A stretch of DNA of 36,592 bases from Candidatus Merdivicinus intestinigallinarum (GCA_018713335.1 DVOW01000048.1:1-36592); one strand, 5' to 3'. Counted from the first letter of the stretch, positions 21,537 to 30,497 are shown. Numbers and translations are program-made. Notes: generated from the sequence alone by a model not told the origin.

Positions 21537-23675
21537 ATGGCCTGTAAAATCGCGCTGGCCGGCAATCCCAACTGCGGGAAAACCACCATGTTCAACGACC
21601 TGACCGGCAGTTCCCAGTATGTGGGCAACTGGCCCGGCGTCACTGTGGAAAAGAAAGAGGGCAAGCTGAAGGGCAGCCCGGACGTCCAAATCCAGGACCT
21701 GCCCGGCATCTATTCCCTGTCCCCCTACACCTTGGAGGAGGTCGTTTCCCGGAATTACCTGGTAAACGACAAGCCGGACGTCATTTTAAACATCGTGGAC
21801 GCCTCCAACCTGGAACGGAACCTGTACCTGACCACCCAGCTTTTGGAAGTGGGGGCCCCCATGGTCATCGCCTTAAACATGATGGACATTGTCCATAAAA
21901 ACGGCGACAAGATCGACACCGGCAAATTATCCGCCGCTTTGGGCTGCCCCATTGTGGAAACCAGCGCCTTAAAAGGTTCCGGCAGCAAGGCGGTCGCGGA
22001 AAAAGCGGTGTCCCTGGCCCGTTCCCGGGAAATCCCCTCCCCCCAGACCTTTTCGGAGGAAGTAGAGGGATATCTGGGGGAAATCTCCAAAATCCTGGAA
22101 GGCGCCTGCGACGCCCGGCAGCTGCGGTGGTACACCATCAAGCTCTTTGAACGGGATGAAAAGGCCGCGGCGGCCCTGACCCTCACCGCCGGGCAGAAGG
22201 AGCAGATCGAAGCGGTGATAAAAAAGGCGGAAGACGCCCTGGACGACGACGCGGAAAGCATCATCACCAACGAGCGCTACCAGTACATCGCAAAGGTTTT
22301 GCAGAACTGCTTTAAGAAAAAGCCACGTTCCCTGACCACCAGCGACAAAATCGACCACATTGTCACCAACCGCTGGCTGGGCCTGCCCATTTTCGCCGTG
22401 GTCATGTTTTTGGTTTACTTCATCTCCATCTCCACAGTGGGCACCATGATGACCGACTGGGTCAACGACGTCCTGTTCGGTGAAATCATCCCGCCCACAG
22501 TGGAAGGCTGGCTGACGGCGGCCAATTCTCCGGCCTGGCTCTCCTCGTTGGTTCTGGACGGCATTATCGGCGGCATCGGCGCGGTTTTGGGCTTCCTGCC
22601 CCAGATGATGGTGCTGTTCCTCTGCATGGCCATCCTGGAGGACTGCGGCTACATGGCCCGGATCGCCTTCGTTATGGACCGGATCTTCCGGAAATTCGGC
22701 CTTTCCGGCAAGTCCTTTATCCCCATGCTCATCGGCACCGGCTGCGGCGTGCCCGGGGTCATGGCCTCCCGCACCATTGAAAACGACCGGGACCGGAAGA
22801 TGACCATCATGACCACCACCTTTGTGCCGTGCAGCGCGAAGATCCCCATTATCGCCCTGATTGCCGGCGCTTTGTTCGGCGGGGCCTGGTGGGTGGCTCC
22901 CTCCGCCTATTTCGTGGGCTTCGGCGCCATTATTGTGTCCGGCATTATTTTAAAGAAGACCAAACTGTTCGCAGGGGACCCGGCTCCCTTCGTCATGGAG
23001 CTGCCCGCCTACCATCTGCCCACCATCAAGGGCCTTCTCATCCACATGTGGGACCGGGCCAAAGCCTTTGTGAAAAAGGCCGGCACCATTATCTTCCTTT
23101 CCACCGTTGTCATCTGGTTTTTGCAGAGCTTTAACTGGCAGTTCCAGATGGTGGACGCCGGGGAATCCATCCTGGCCTCCATCGGCGGCGTCCTGGCCTT
23201 CCTGTTCGCTCCCCTTGGCTGGGGCGACTGGCGGGCGGCCGTGGCGGCCATCACCGGGCTCGTGGCCAAAGAAAACGTGGTGACCACCTTCGGCGTCCTC
23301 TTCGGCTTTGCCGAGGTGGCGGAAGACGGCGCGGAATTCTGGGGAACCATGCCCCAGGTCTTTACCGCCCTGTCCGCTTACTCCTTCTTAGTATTCAACC
23401 TCCTGTGCGCCCCCTGCTTCGCGGCCATCGGGGCCATCCGCCGGGAAATGGGCTCCGCCAAATGGACCTGGATCGCCATCGGCTACCAGACCCTTTTTGC
23501 CTACGCCGTTTCCCTGTGCATTTACCAGCTGGGGACGTTCTTCACCGGCGGCGGTTTCGGCATCGGCACCATTGCGGCCATCCTGCTGGTCGTGCTGTTC
23601 CTCTTCCTGCTGTTCCGCCCCTATAAGGAATCCCAAACCCTGACCAGCAAAATCCCTGTATCCAAAAAAGCGTAA
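21537..23675 (+). CDS. feoB: FeoB ferrous iron transporter
   Basis: 712 aa. Residues about 1-165 are the cytoplasmic G domain: G1 AGNPNCGKTTMFN, the T in GNWPGVTVEKK, G3 DLPGIYSLSP and G4 NMMD. A helical linker follows. The membrane part (about 280-700) has gate repeats around GTGCGVPGVMASRTI and LLCAPCFAAIG. Function: GTP-linked uptake of Fe(II) across the inner membrane. ATG 21537 follows CGAAAGGAGAAGCGTT. The FeoA genes lie upstream and a small Cys-rich membrane protein downstream. Confidence 0.95.
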   Translation: MACKIALAGNPNCGKTTMFNDLTGSSQYVGNWPGVTVEKKEGKLKGSPDVQIQDLPGIYSLSPYTLEEVVSRNYLVNDKPDVILNIVDASNLERNLYLTTQLLEVGAPMVIALNMMDIVHKNGDKIDTGKLSAALGCPIVETSALKGSGSKAVAEKAVSLARSREIPSPQTFSEEVEGYLGEISKILEGACDARQLRWYTIKLFERDEKAAAALTLTAGQKEQIEAVIKKAEDALDDDAESIITNERYQYIAKVLQNCFKKKPRSLTTSDKIDHIVTNRWLGLPIFAVVMFLVYFISISTVGTMMTDWVNDVLFGEIIPPTVEGWLTAANSPAWLSSLVLDGIIGGIGAVLGFLPQMMVLFLCMAILEDCGYMARIAFVMDRIFRKFGLSGKSFIPMLIGTGCGVPGVMASRTIENDRDRKMTIMTTTFVPCSAKIPIIALIAGALFGGAWWVAPSAYFVGFGAIIVSGIILKKTKLFAGDPAPFVMELPAYHLPTIKGLLIHMWDRAKAFVKKAGTIIFLSTVVIWFLQSFNWQFQMVDAGESILASIGGVLAFLFAPLGWGDWRAAVAAITGLVAKENVVTTFGVLFGFAEVAEDGAEFWGTMPQVFTALSAYSFLVFNLLCAPCFAAIGAIRREMGSAKWTWIAIGYQTLFAYAVSLCIYQLGTFFTGGGFGIGTIAAILLVVLFLFLLFRPYKESQTLTSKIPVSKKA

Positions 23676-23691
23676 GGAGTGAAAGCATACA

Positions 23692-23856
23692 ATGAATCTT
23701 CCCAGCATTTTAATCGCCGCTGTCATTGCAGTTTTGATAATCTTAGCCATTATTTCCGTTGTCCGGCAGAAAAAGGCCGGGAAGTGCATCGGCTGCTCCG
23801 GCGGCTGCTCCCACTGCGGCCACTCCTGCCAGTGCCATTCTGAAAATAAGAAGTGA
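23692..23856 (+). CDS. FeoB-associated Cys-rich membrane protein
   Basis: 54 aa. An N-terminal membrane span (LIAAVIAVLIILAIISVV) is followed by a cysteine-rich tail: CIGCSGGCSHCGHSCQC, seven cysteines and two histidines. This is the FeoB-associated small protein family seen after feoB in many Clostridia. It is thought to deliver or bind iron at the membrane. ATG 23692 lies 16 bases after the feoB stop, behind AAGGAGTG. Confidence 0.85.
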   Translation: MNLPSILIAAVIAVLIILAIISVVRQKKAGKCIGCSGGCSHCGHSCQCHSENKK

Positions 23857-23879
23857 AACCTGGAAAAGGAGGAATCTTT

Positions 23880-24248
23880 TTGGAAATCACCGCGGCAAAA
23901 CTCCGCTACCTGCTGACCATTTCGGAACTGATGCAGGCCCAAAGGGGAAAAGTCCGGTGCATCGACGTGGCGGTACAGCTGGGAGTGGCCCGGCCGTCTG
24001 CCTGCCGGATGCTGGCGGCGTTTTCCAAAGAAGGCCTCCTTTCCCGGAGCAAAACGGAAGGGCTCCGGCTTACCGAAGCCGGCTATGAATTAGTTTCCCG
24101 CTATGAAGCCGATTACCGGGCATTGTGCCGGTATTTTGAGGAACAGCTGAAGCTTTCGGCTTTCGACGCCCGGGAATGCGCCATGGCCCTTCTGGCCTTG
24201 GCCCCGGAATCCTCCCGGCGCGCCCTGTGCGCCAAAATATCAACGTAA
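23880..24248 (+). CDS. DtxR-like metal-dependent regulator (short form)
   Basis: About 122 aa. The N-terminal winged helix, residues about 6-66, reads LRYLLTISELMQAQRGKVRCIDVAVQLGVARPSACRMLAAFSKEGLLSRS, close to MntR/DtxR. A helical dimerisation domain follows; the C-terminal SH3 domain of DtxR is absent. The usual metal ligands are only partly kept: FDARECAMAL stands where the ligand-rich helix is expected, so the metal site may be modified. TTG 23880 is chosen because AAAAGGAGGAATCTTT precedes it; a GTG at 23853 overlapping the previous stop is an alternative. It probably senses iron and binds the shared Feo motif. Confidence 0.75.
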   Translation: MEITAAKLRYLLTISELMQAQRGKVRCIDVAVQLGVARPSACRMLAAFSKEGLLSRSKTEGLRLTEAGYELVSRYEADYRALCRYFEEQLKLSAFDARECAMALLALAPESSRRALCAKIST

Positions 24249-24333
24249 CCCTTACGGGTCTCTTTTCCTCTCTTGAAAATATTCTGACTTGAATTGATTT
24301 ACCCCGCATGGAAAACCGTGCGGGGTTTCTTTT
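24248..24333 (+). terminator. Two successive terminators after the regulator gene
   Basis: ACCC/GGGT with loop TTAC (24248-24259) precedes CTCTTTTC. About 40 bases on, ACCCCGCATGG and CCGTGCGGGGT pair around AAAA (24301-24326), then TTTCTTTT. The second is clearly the stronger. Confidence 0.75.
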
Positions 24334-24732
24334 CCGGCGAATCGCCGGTGATAATCCGCCGCGGCCACCATGCGTCTGTCCAACGGCTGGATGAATTTCC
24401 TGGAACGCGGCGTAATAACCATTGCAGGGGCCGGGTCGCCCGGCCCCTGCAAAACACAGGAACATTTCGGGGAAAACGGCGGGACGGGAAACCCGTCCCC
24501 TACGCCAGTGTTTTGAACGGGGCTGTGCGGCCGCGGCGACTTAACAGCAAAAACGGGACCGCCTCTCCCAGAGGCGCAGCTTGTCTGCGCCAGCCGAAGC
24601 CCGGCGCGAGGACAATGGCCGCGGCGTTTCCCTTTTTCTTTCACTATATCGATAGAAAATAACAGTACCGAGCCGTTGTCGTGTATCACAACGGCTTATG
24701 CAGTCGGATAAAAGCTGTGCGGCCGCGGCGAC
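24334..24732. repeat. Repeat-rich intergenic region
   Basis: No convincing gene is seen here. The region holds a near-perfect palindrome, TTGCAGGGGCCGGG-TCG and its inverse (24422-24452); a hairpin GGGACGGG-AAA-CCCGTCCC (24481-24499); stem-loops GGCGCAG/CTGCGCC (24573-24591) and AGCCGTTGT/ACAACGGCT (about 24672-24697); an exact 22-bp direct repeat (24522-24543 and 24714-24735); and a second copy of the metallophosphoesterase 3' end (24395-24417). The high-GC palindromes resemble the REP/MITE-like intergenic repeats common in gut Oscillospirales. Confidence 0.6.
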
Positions 24733-25398
24733 TTACCGGGCCCCCGCAGGGCGGATTTCCTGGAACATGGCGTAATACCGGGGCGGCACCACTTTATCCA
24801 TATGGTACCGGCCGAAATACCACTCCTTAAAATCGCACTGCTTGGCGATATAATCCAAATACATATGGATGCAGCTGGCCTCCGTGTCCTCCATGCGGAT
24901 AAACTGCTTGATTACCGCCGGGGCGTCGTGGGTGACGATGATGTCCACCTGTCCCCGGCATTTCCGCAGGTTTTCCACGCCGTAAGCCTGCTCCTCCTCG
25001 GAGGGCTGCTCCTCCGGCCACCAGCGGCTGCCGTTCAAGGACTGCTCCTCGCTGTCCCCGCCGCCGAAGGCAAACACCTTCTTGCCGCAGATCTCGTAGA
25101 TCTCCCCCCGCAGGAGCTGATAGACGTTGCCGGAAATCTTCCGGGCAGTCCCGCCCCGGTAAGGGACCTTGGGGTATTCCCGCAGAAGGTCGTAGTTGTC
25201 GTGGCAGCCCTCCACAAACACTGTGTCATGCCTGCGTTTGCCGATTTTCTTTAAGAGCTTCTGCTCCTTTTTAGAGCCATCCCAGACGAAACCAAAGTCC
25301 CCGCAGACGATGAGCACATCTTTTTCCTTTAACTTTTTCACCGCCGGAACCTGAAACCGGCTCATATCCCCGTGGATATCCCCTGTCACATAAATCAA
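24733..25398 (-). CDS. Calcineurin-like metallophosphoesterase
   Basis: 221 aa. The metal-binding motifs are in order: TGDIHGD (residues about 5-11), CGDFGF, a GCHDN-type box at about residues 64-68, and THDAP with a late FGRYH (usual form GHxH). The reaction is hydrolysis of a phosphoester; the substrate is unknown. The start is TTG 25398, behind GGGAGG. The stop codon lies in one copy of the 22-bp repeat. Likely transcribed alone. Confidence 0.88.
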   Translation of the reverse strand: MIYVTGDIHGDMSRFQVPAVKKLKEKDVLIVCGDFGFVWDGSKKEQKLLKKIGKRRHDTVFVEGCHDNYDLLREYPKVPYRGGTARKISGNVYQLLRGEIYEICGKKVFAFGGGDSEEQSLNGSRWWPEEQPSEEEQAYGVENLRKCRGQVDIIVTHDAPAVIKQFIRMEDTEASCIHMYLDYIAKQCDFKEWYFGRYHMDKVVPPRYYAMFQEIRPAGAR

Positions 25399-25528
25399 CG
25401 CGCGAAACCTCCCAAGCTGCCGGACGAAAACTTTGCTATGGTATTTATTGTACCAAAAAGAGCCTTTTTTGTCCAGACCCGCAGCATTTCCGTCCTCTGT
25501 AATTTCAAGTAAATATCTTGGATCGAAA

Positions 25529-25557
25529 TTGACAAAAAGGAGAAACGAGAGTATAAT
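25529..25557 (+). promoter_or_regulatory. Consensus sigma70-type promoter
   Basis: TTGACA (25529-25534), a 17-base spacer and TATAAT (25552-25557): a perfect match to the housekeeping consensus. It drives the DUF2007-like gene 48 bases downstream. Confidence 0.85.
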
Positions 25558-25604
25558 AAAAACGGCAAAACAGCAGATACCATCTGAACAAAGGGGGAGT
25601 AAAA

Positions 25605-25892
25605 ATGAATTTGAAAAATTTATTGGCAGACCGGAAAAACGGCGGCAGTCCCCGGGAACAAGAGGGAGCCTGCTGCTTCCTGACGGAAAAGGAACCCATG
25701 TGGGGCGAAATGCTGGCGGATGTCCTAAAACAAAACGGCGTGCCCTTTGTCATCGAGAAGGCATTGGGCGGCGGGCTCAGCGACCGGGTGGGGCCCCTGC
25801 TTGAACGGTATTCCTTCTATGTGCCCCCGGCATATCTGGAGCAGGCAAAGGGGCTTGCGGAGGAACTGTTTTCCGCGGAAAATGAGGAATAA
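25605..25892 (+). CDS. DUF2007-like small protein
   Basis: 95 aa with the pattern FLTEKEPMWGEMLADVLKQNGVPFVIE...YSFYVPPAYLEQAKGLAEELFS. This resembles the DUF2007 domain (putative signal-transducing proteins), in which a beta-alpha-beta unit carries a similar YVP-x-x-LEQAK end. ATG 25605 follows AAAGGGGGAGTAAAA. Its consensus promoter suggests steady expression. The function is unknown. Confidence 0.7.
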   Translation: MNLKNLLADRKNGGSPREQEGACCFLTEKEPMWGEMLADVLKQNGVPFVIEKALGGGLSDRVGPLLERYSFYVPPAYLEQAKGLAEELFSAENEE

Positions 25893-25988
25893 CGGCGGGA
25901 TTTCGGAAGCCTTTCCCGGGCTGTGAAATGTTTACAAATTGTTTGGGAATTATAGGGCGGAATCAGGGACAAAAATCCGTTTTCGCCC

Positions 25989-26214
25989 TTTACTTTTTTT
26001 GAAAATCGTGATAAAATGAACAAAGATAGTTGTTGCAGAAGAATTGGGGACAGGTTCTCTGGCTGGCCTCAGTTTTTCAGCGCAAGCAACGGCGGGAAAC
26101 TGCCGGCAGAGTCAGAATAACCCCCGGTGCAAGGCCTGTGCAAGCAGACCTTTGTTGCCTTGTTTGGGCATCCTGCTGACACTGTGTATCAATTTTCAAG
26201 GAGGATATAAAAAC
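25989..26214 (+). promoter_or_regulatory. Promoter and long structured leader of the oxidoreductase gene
   Basis: TTTACT (25989-25994), a 17-base spacer and TAAAAT (26012-26017) predict transcription from about 26024, giving a leader of about 190 nt. It contains a stem CGGCGG/CUGCCG capped by a GAAA tetraloop (about 26092-26108), possible long-range pairing of GGCCU with AGGCC, and an imperfect AGGUUCU/AGACCU stem. I do not recognise it as a known riboswitch class, T-box or 6S RNA. An in-frame extension of 57 codons crosses the leader but has no ribosome site. Confidence 0.5.
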
Positions 26215-29200
26215 ATGGCAAGAAAAATGAAAACCATGGACGGCAACAACGCTGCGGCTCACGTTTCCTATGCGTATACCGACGTTGCTGCCATCTACCC
26301 CATTACTCCTTCTTCCGTCATGGCGGAAGTCACGGACAAATGGGCTGCTGAAGGCAAAGAAAACATCTTCGGCGAAAAAGTCCGCGTAGTGGAAATGCAG
26401 TCTGAGGCTGGCGCTGCCGGCACCGTGCACGGCTCTCTGGCCGCCGGCGCCCTGACCACCACCTTCACCGCTTCCCAGGGCCTTCTGCTGATGATCCCCA
26501 ATATGTACAAAATGGCCGGCGAGCTGCTGCCCGGCGTTATCAACGTTTCCGCCCGCGCTCTGGCAAGCCACGCCCTGTCCATCTTCGGCGACCACTCCGA
26601 CGTGTACGCCTGCCGTCAGACCGGCTTTGCCATGCTCTGTGAAGGCAACCCCCAGGAGGTTATGGACCTGACCCCCGTTGCCCACTGCACCGCCATCAAG
26701 GGCCGCGTCCCCTTCTTAAACTTCTTCGACGGCTTCCGCACCTCCCACGAGCTGCAGAAGATCGAAGTTTGGGACTATGAGGACCTGAAAGACATGGTTG
26801 ACCTGGACGCTGTCAAAGCGTTCCGCAACCGGGCTCTGAACCCCAACCACCCTGTCCTCCGCGGCACCGCCCAGAACCCTGACATTTTCTTCCAGGCTCG
26901 CGAGGCTTGCAACACCTACTACGACGCCATCCCCACCCTGGTTGAGGAATACATGGGCAAGGTCAACGCCAAGCTGGGCACCAACTACCAGCTTTTCAAC
27001 TACTACGGCGCTCCCGACGCGGAACATGTCATCATCGCCATGGGCTCCGTCTGCGACACCATCGAAGAAACCATTGACTACCTGAACGCCAGCGGCGGCA
27101 AATACGGTCTGGTGAAAGTCCGTCTGTACCGGCCCTTCTCCGCTTCTCACCTGGTTGCGGCCATCCCCGAGTCTGTAAAACAGATCTCCGTTCTGGACCG
27201 CACCAAAGAGCCCGGCTCCCTGGGCGAACCCCTGTACCTGGACGTTGTGGCTGCCCTCAAGGACACCAAGTTCCACAATGTTCCCGTTTACTCCGGCCGC
27301 TACGGCCTGGGCTCCAAGGACACCACCCCTGCCCAGATCAAGGCTGTTTACGAGAACACCGAGAAGAAACGCTTCACCATCGGCATCGAGGACGATGTGA
27401 CCCACCTGTCCCTGCCTGTGGGCGAAGTCTTGGACACCACCCCCAAGGACATCATCTCCTGCAAGTTCTGGGGCCTCGGCTCTGACGGTACTGTCGGCGC
27501 CAACAAGAACTCCATCAAGATCATCGGCGACCACACCGACATGAACGCCCAGGCGTACTTCGCTTACGACTCCAAGAAGTCCGGCGGCGTTACCATTTCC
27601 CACCTGCGGTTTGGTAAATCCAAGATCAAATCCACCTACTATATCAACCAGGCCGACTTCGTTGCCTGCCACAACCCCGCTTACATCTCCAAGTACCCCA
27701 TCGTTGAGGATGTGAAGAAAGGCGGCACCTTCCTGCTGAACTGCCAGTGGTCCGACGAGGAGCTGGAGCAGCACCTGCCCGGCCAGGTAAAACGCCTGAT
27801 TGCCAACAACGACATCAAGTTCTACACCATCGACGGTATCAAGATCGGTAAGGAAATCGGTCTGGGCGGCCGCATCAACACCGTCCTCCAGTCCGCGTTC
27901 TTCAAGCTGGCCAAGATCCTCCCCGAGGAAGACGCCATCAAGTACATGAAGGATGCCGCTACCGCTTCTTACTCCAAGAAGGGCGACGCGATCGTCAAGA
28001 TGAACCATGACGCCATCGACGCCGGCGCTCAGGGCATCCACGAAGTGAAAGTCCCCGAATCCTGGAAGAACGCCGAGGATTCCCACGCTCCCGAAGTTGC
28101 CACCGGCTCCAACAAGCACCTGGTTGACTTCGTAAACGACATCGTGATCCCCGTCAACGACCAGAAGGGCGACCGCCTGCCTGTTTCCACCTTCATGGGC
28201 GACCGCACCGACGGTACCTTCCCCCAGGGCACCGCTGCTTACGAGAAACGCGGTATCGCCGTGGATGTTCCTTCCTGGAACCCCGACAACTGCATCCAGT
28301 GCGGCTTCTGCTCTTACGTCTGCCCCCACGCTGTTATCCGTCTGTACGCTATGGACGACGCTGATGTGGCAAACGCTCCCGAAGGCACCAAGTTCACCGC
28401 GATGACCGGTATGCCCGACAAGAAATTCGCCATCGGCATCTCCGTTCTGGACTGCACCGGCTGCGGCGTCTGCGCCGCCACCTGCCCCGGCAAGAAGGGC
28501 GAGAAGGCTCTGACCATGCAGTCCCTGGAAGGCGAAATGCCCCAGCAGGCGGTCTACAACTTCCTCTTCGATATGCCCGAGAAACCCGAGGTCCTGGAGA
28601 AATTCAAAGAGAACACCATCAAAGGTTCTCAGTTCCACCAGCCTCTGCTTGAGTTCTCCGGCGCCTGCGCCGGCTGCGGCGAAACTCCTTACGCCAAGCT
28701 GGTGACCCAGCTCTACGGCGACCGGATGTATATCTCCAACGCCACCGGATGCTCCTCCATTTGGGGCGGCTCCGCGCCTGCTACTCCTTACACCACCAAC
28801 AAGGCCGGTTTCGGTCCCGCTTGGGCCAACTCCCTGTTCGAGGACAACGCGGAATACGGCTATGGTATGTTCTTAGCGCAGGACACCATCCGCAAAGCCG
28901 CCATCCGCAAGGTAGAGGCTCTGGCTGCCAAAGTTGAGGGCGACGATAAGGCTGTCTTTGACGCTTACCTGAACTCCATCGACTGCGGCGCTACCAACCG
29001 TTCCGCTGCCGACGCCCTGGTAAAAGTCCTGGAAGGCTATGCGGCCAACGGCTGCGAGGAATCCAAGGAGATCCTGGACAGCAAGGATTACCTGGCTAAG
29101 AAGTCCATCTGGATCTTCGGCGGCGACGGCTGGGCTTACGACATCGGTTTCGGCGGCCTTGACCACGTCATCGCTTCCCGTCAGGATGTAAACATTCTGG

Positions 29201-29748
29201 TATTCGACACCGAGGTTTACTCCAACACCGGCGGACAGTCCTCCAAGTCCACTCCTACCGGCGCCATCGCTCAGTTCGCTGCCGCTGGTAAAGAGGTCAA
29301 GAAGAAAGACCTGGCTGCCATCGCTATGAGCTACGGCTACGTTTACACCGCCCAGGTTTCCATGGGCGCTGACCGCAACCAGTGCCTGAAGGCCTTCCTG
29401 GAAGCGGAAAGCTACCACGGCCCGTCCCTCATCATCGCTTACGCTCCCTGTATCAACCACGGCATCAAGGGCGGTATGGTACACGCACAGGATGAAGAGA
29501 AGAAGGCTGTTGACGCCGGCTACTGGCACCTGTTCCGGTTCGACCCCCGTCTGGCTGACGAAGGCAAGAACCCCTTCCATCTGGACAGCAAGGCTCCCAC
29601 TATGTCTTACAAAGACTTCATCATGAACGAGGTCCGCTACAACGCCCTGGCCCGGTCCAACCCGGCCCGTGCGGAAGAGCTGTTTGCAAGCGCTGAAAAG
29701 ACCGCTGCTGACAAGTACGACCGTCTGGTGAACCTGTCCAACAAATAA
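26215..29748 (+). CDS. nifJ: Pyruvate:ferredoxin oxidoreductase (single-chain)
   Basis: 1177 aa. It oxidises pyruvate with CoA to acetyl-CoA and CO2 and passes electrons to ferredoxin. Domains in order: an N-terminal pyrimidine-binding TPP domain (IYPITPSSVMAEVTDKW, VEMQSEAGAAGTVHG), domain II, a gamma-like domain, an 8Fe ferredoxin domain with CIQCGFCSYVCP (from residue 693) and CTGCGVCAATCP (from 747), and a C-terminal TPP domain with CAGCGE (818), GDGWAYDIGFGG (about 969) and SNTGGQSSKSTP. ATG 26215 follows AAGGAGGATATAAAAAC. Codons are strongly biased to C-ending forms, so expression is high. It ends at a strong terminator. The symbol nifJ (also por) is conventional for this fused form. 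Confidence 0.95.
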   Translation: MARKMKTMDGNNAAAHVSYAYTDVAAIYPITPSSVMAEVTDKWAAEGKENIFGEKVRVVEMQSEAGAAGTVHGSLAAGALTTTFTASQGLLLMIPNMYKMAGELLPGVINVSARALASHALSIFGDHSDVYACRQTGFAMLCEGNPQEVMDLTPVAHCTAIKGRVPFLNFFDGFRTSHELQKIEVWDYEDLKDMVDLDAVKAFRNRALNPNHPVLRGTAQNPDIFFQAREACNTYYDAIPTLVEEYMGKVNAKLGTNYQLFNYYGAPDAEHVIIAMGSVCDTIEETIDYLNASGGKYGLVKVRLYRPFSASHLVAAIPESVKQISVLDRTKEPGSLGEPLYLDVVAALKDTKFHNVPVYSGRYGLGSKDTTPAQIKAVYENTEKKRFTIGIEDDVTHLSLPVGEVLDTTPKDIISCKFWGLGSDGTVGANKNSIKIIGDHTDMNAQAYFAYDSKKSGGVTISHLRFGKSKIKSTYYINQADFVACHNPAYISKYPIVEDVKKGGTFLLNCQWSDEELEQHLPGQVKRLIANNDIKFYTIDGIKIGKEIGLGGRINTVLQSAFFKLAKILPEEDAIKYMKDAATASYSKKGDAIVKMNHDAIDAGAQGIHEVKVPESWKNAEDSHAPEVATGSNKHLVDFVNDIVIPVNDQKGDRLPVSTFMGDRTDGTFPQGTAAYEKRGIAVDVPSWNPDNCIQCGFCSYVCPHAVIRLYAMDDADVANAPEGTKFTAMTGMPDKKFAIGISVLDCTGCGVCAATCPGKKGEKALTMQSLEGEMPQQAVYNFLFDMPEKPEVLEKFKENTIKGSQFHQPLLEFSGACAGCGETPYAKLVTQLYGDRMYISNATGCSSIWGGSAPATPYTTNKAGFGPAWANSLFEDNAEYGYGMFLAQDTIRKAAIRKVEALAAKVEGDDKAVFDAYLNSIDCGATNRSAADALVKVLEGYAANGCEESKEILDSKDYLAKKSIWIFGGDGWAYDIGFGGLDHVIASRQDVNILVFDTEVYSNTGGQSSKSTPTGAIAQFAAAGKEVKKKDLAAIAMSYGYVYTAQVSMGADRNQCLKAFLEAESYHGPSLIIAYAPCINHGIKGGMVHAQDEEKKAVDAGYWHLFRFDPRLADEGKNPFHLDSKAPTMSYKDFIMNEVRYNALARSNPARAEELFASAEKTAADKYDRLVNLSNK

Positions 29749-29802
29749 GCTTTTCACAAAAAACGGATTGCTTTCAGGACTGCAGAACTGAGAGCATGAA
29801 GA

Positions 29803-29833
29803 ACCCCCGGAATCGCAGGATTCCGGGGGTTTT
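29803..29833 (+). terminator. Strong terminator after the oxidoreductase gene
   Basis: ACCCCCGGAATC and GATTCCGGGGGT pair perfectly over 12 bp around GCAG, followed by TTT. Confidence 0.9.
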
Positions 29834-29856
29834 GTGCTTGATATTCATAAGAGTTT

Positions 29857-30489
29857 TTATTTCGCAGATAAAACATGCCAGACATCGGTTCCAGTAAACC
29901 CGCACTTCCGATACAGAAATTCGGGTCGGGAGGGATTGTTCGCCTGTCCGGATACTGTGGCAAATTTTGCTGTGCCGCGCATTCGCCGCAGCAGCTCGCA
30001 AACGATTTCCTGCCCGATTTTTCTGTTTCGGTAGGCCGGCAATACTTGTATCCATTCCAAAACCAGTTCGCCAAGTTCTCGGTCGTAATCCGCAATACCT
30101 GCCCCAACACAGATATTTTCTGTTCTGCTGACAGCTAATACCCACAAATCAGCACAATAAACAGGCGTTTGCCTATAACGAATCAATTGCTGCCGGTTTA
30201 CCCGAATATCATCATAACATTGATTGATGACTGATACAATTGTATCAACATCTTGTTCTGTAGCAGTAACCAGGGCGATGTCCTGCTGTTCTGCGCACGG
30301 AATGGAATGCAGATCGTGATACAGGCGGAAATACCGTTGATCTGTAAAATTGGGGAGCCCGCCATCGGGGAAATCCCGGTCATGGACCACGCGCATATTT
30401 TCCGGAAGCCGGAGATTTTTGGCCTTCCAGTACGGAATGGACAAGGTCCCGCAGGGATCCTGCAAATATTCCAAAACAGAAATCATCAT
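29857..30489 (-). CDS. GNAT-family acetyltransferase
   Basis: 210 aa. A first part with RLPENMRVVHDRDF and FRLYHDLHSIP precedes a GNAT domain at about residues 70-205: LVTATEQDVDTIVSVINQCYDDI, the core LELVLEWIQVLPAYRNRKIGQEIVCELLRRM and the end EFLYRKCGFTGTDVWHVL. ATG 30489 begins 8 bases after the AraC stop, with GGAGTGAG overlapping that stop, so the pair is translationally linked. The target molecule is unknown. Confidence 0.8.
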   Translation of the reverse strand: MMISVLEYLQDPCGTLSIPYWKAKNLRLPENMRVVHDRDFPDGGLPNFTDQRYFRLYHDLHSIPCAEQQDIALVTATEQDVDTIVSVINQCYDDIRVNRQQLIRYRQTPVYCADLWVLAVSRTENICVGAGIADYDRELGELVLEWIQVLPAYRNRKIGQEIVCELLRRMRGTAKFATVSGQANNPSRPEFLYRKCGFTGTDVWHVLSAK

Positions 30490-30497
30490 TTTCAAAC

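Noticed and set aside
24070-24689. Minus-strand frames across the spacer after the regulator gene
   Set aside because: They run through terminators and palindromes, have no ribosome sites, and only one short stretch resembles a gene, the duplicated phosphoesterase end.
26044-26214. An N-terminal extension of 57 codons to the oxidoreductase
   Set aside because: The frame is open but has no ribosome site or start at its beginning, its residues do not look like the family, and ATG 26215 has a strong ribosome site with the usual N-terminus.
26024-26214. 6S RNA, SRP RNA or a known riboswitch in the oxidoreductase leader
   Set aside because: None of the conserved cores that I know for these classes could be matched; the leader is kept as an unclassified structure.
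26716-28638. A 640-codon open frame on the minus strand inside the oxidoreductase gene
   Set aside because: It is a by-product of the very biased codons of the plus-strand gene; it has no ribosome site and its composition (rich in V, G, D, L) is not that of a real protein.
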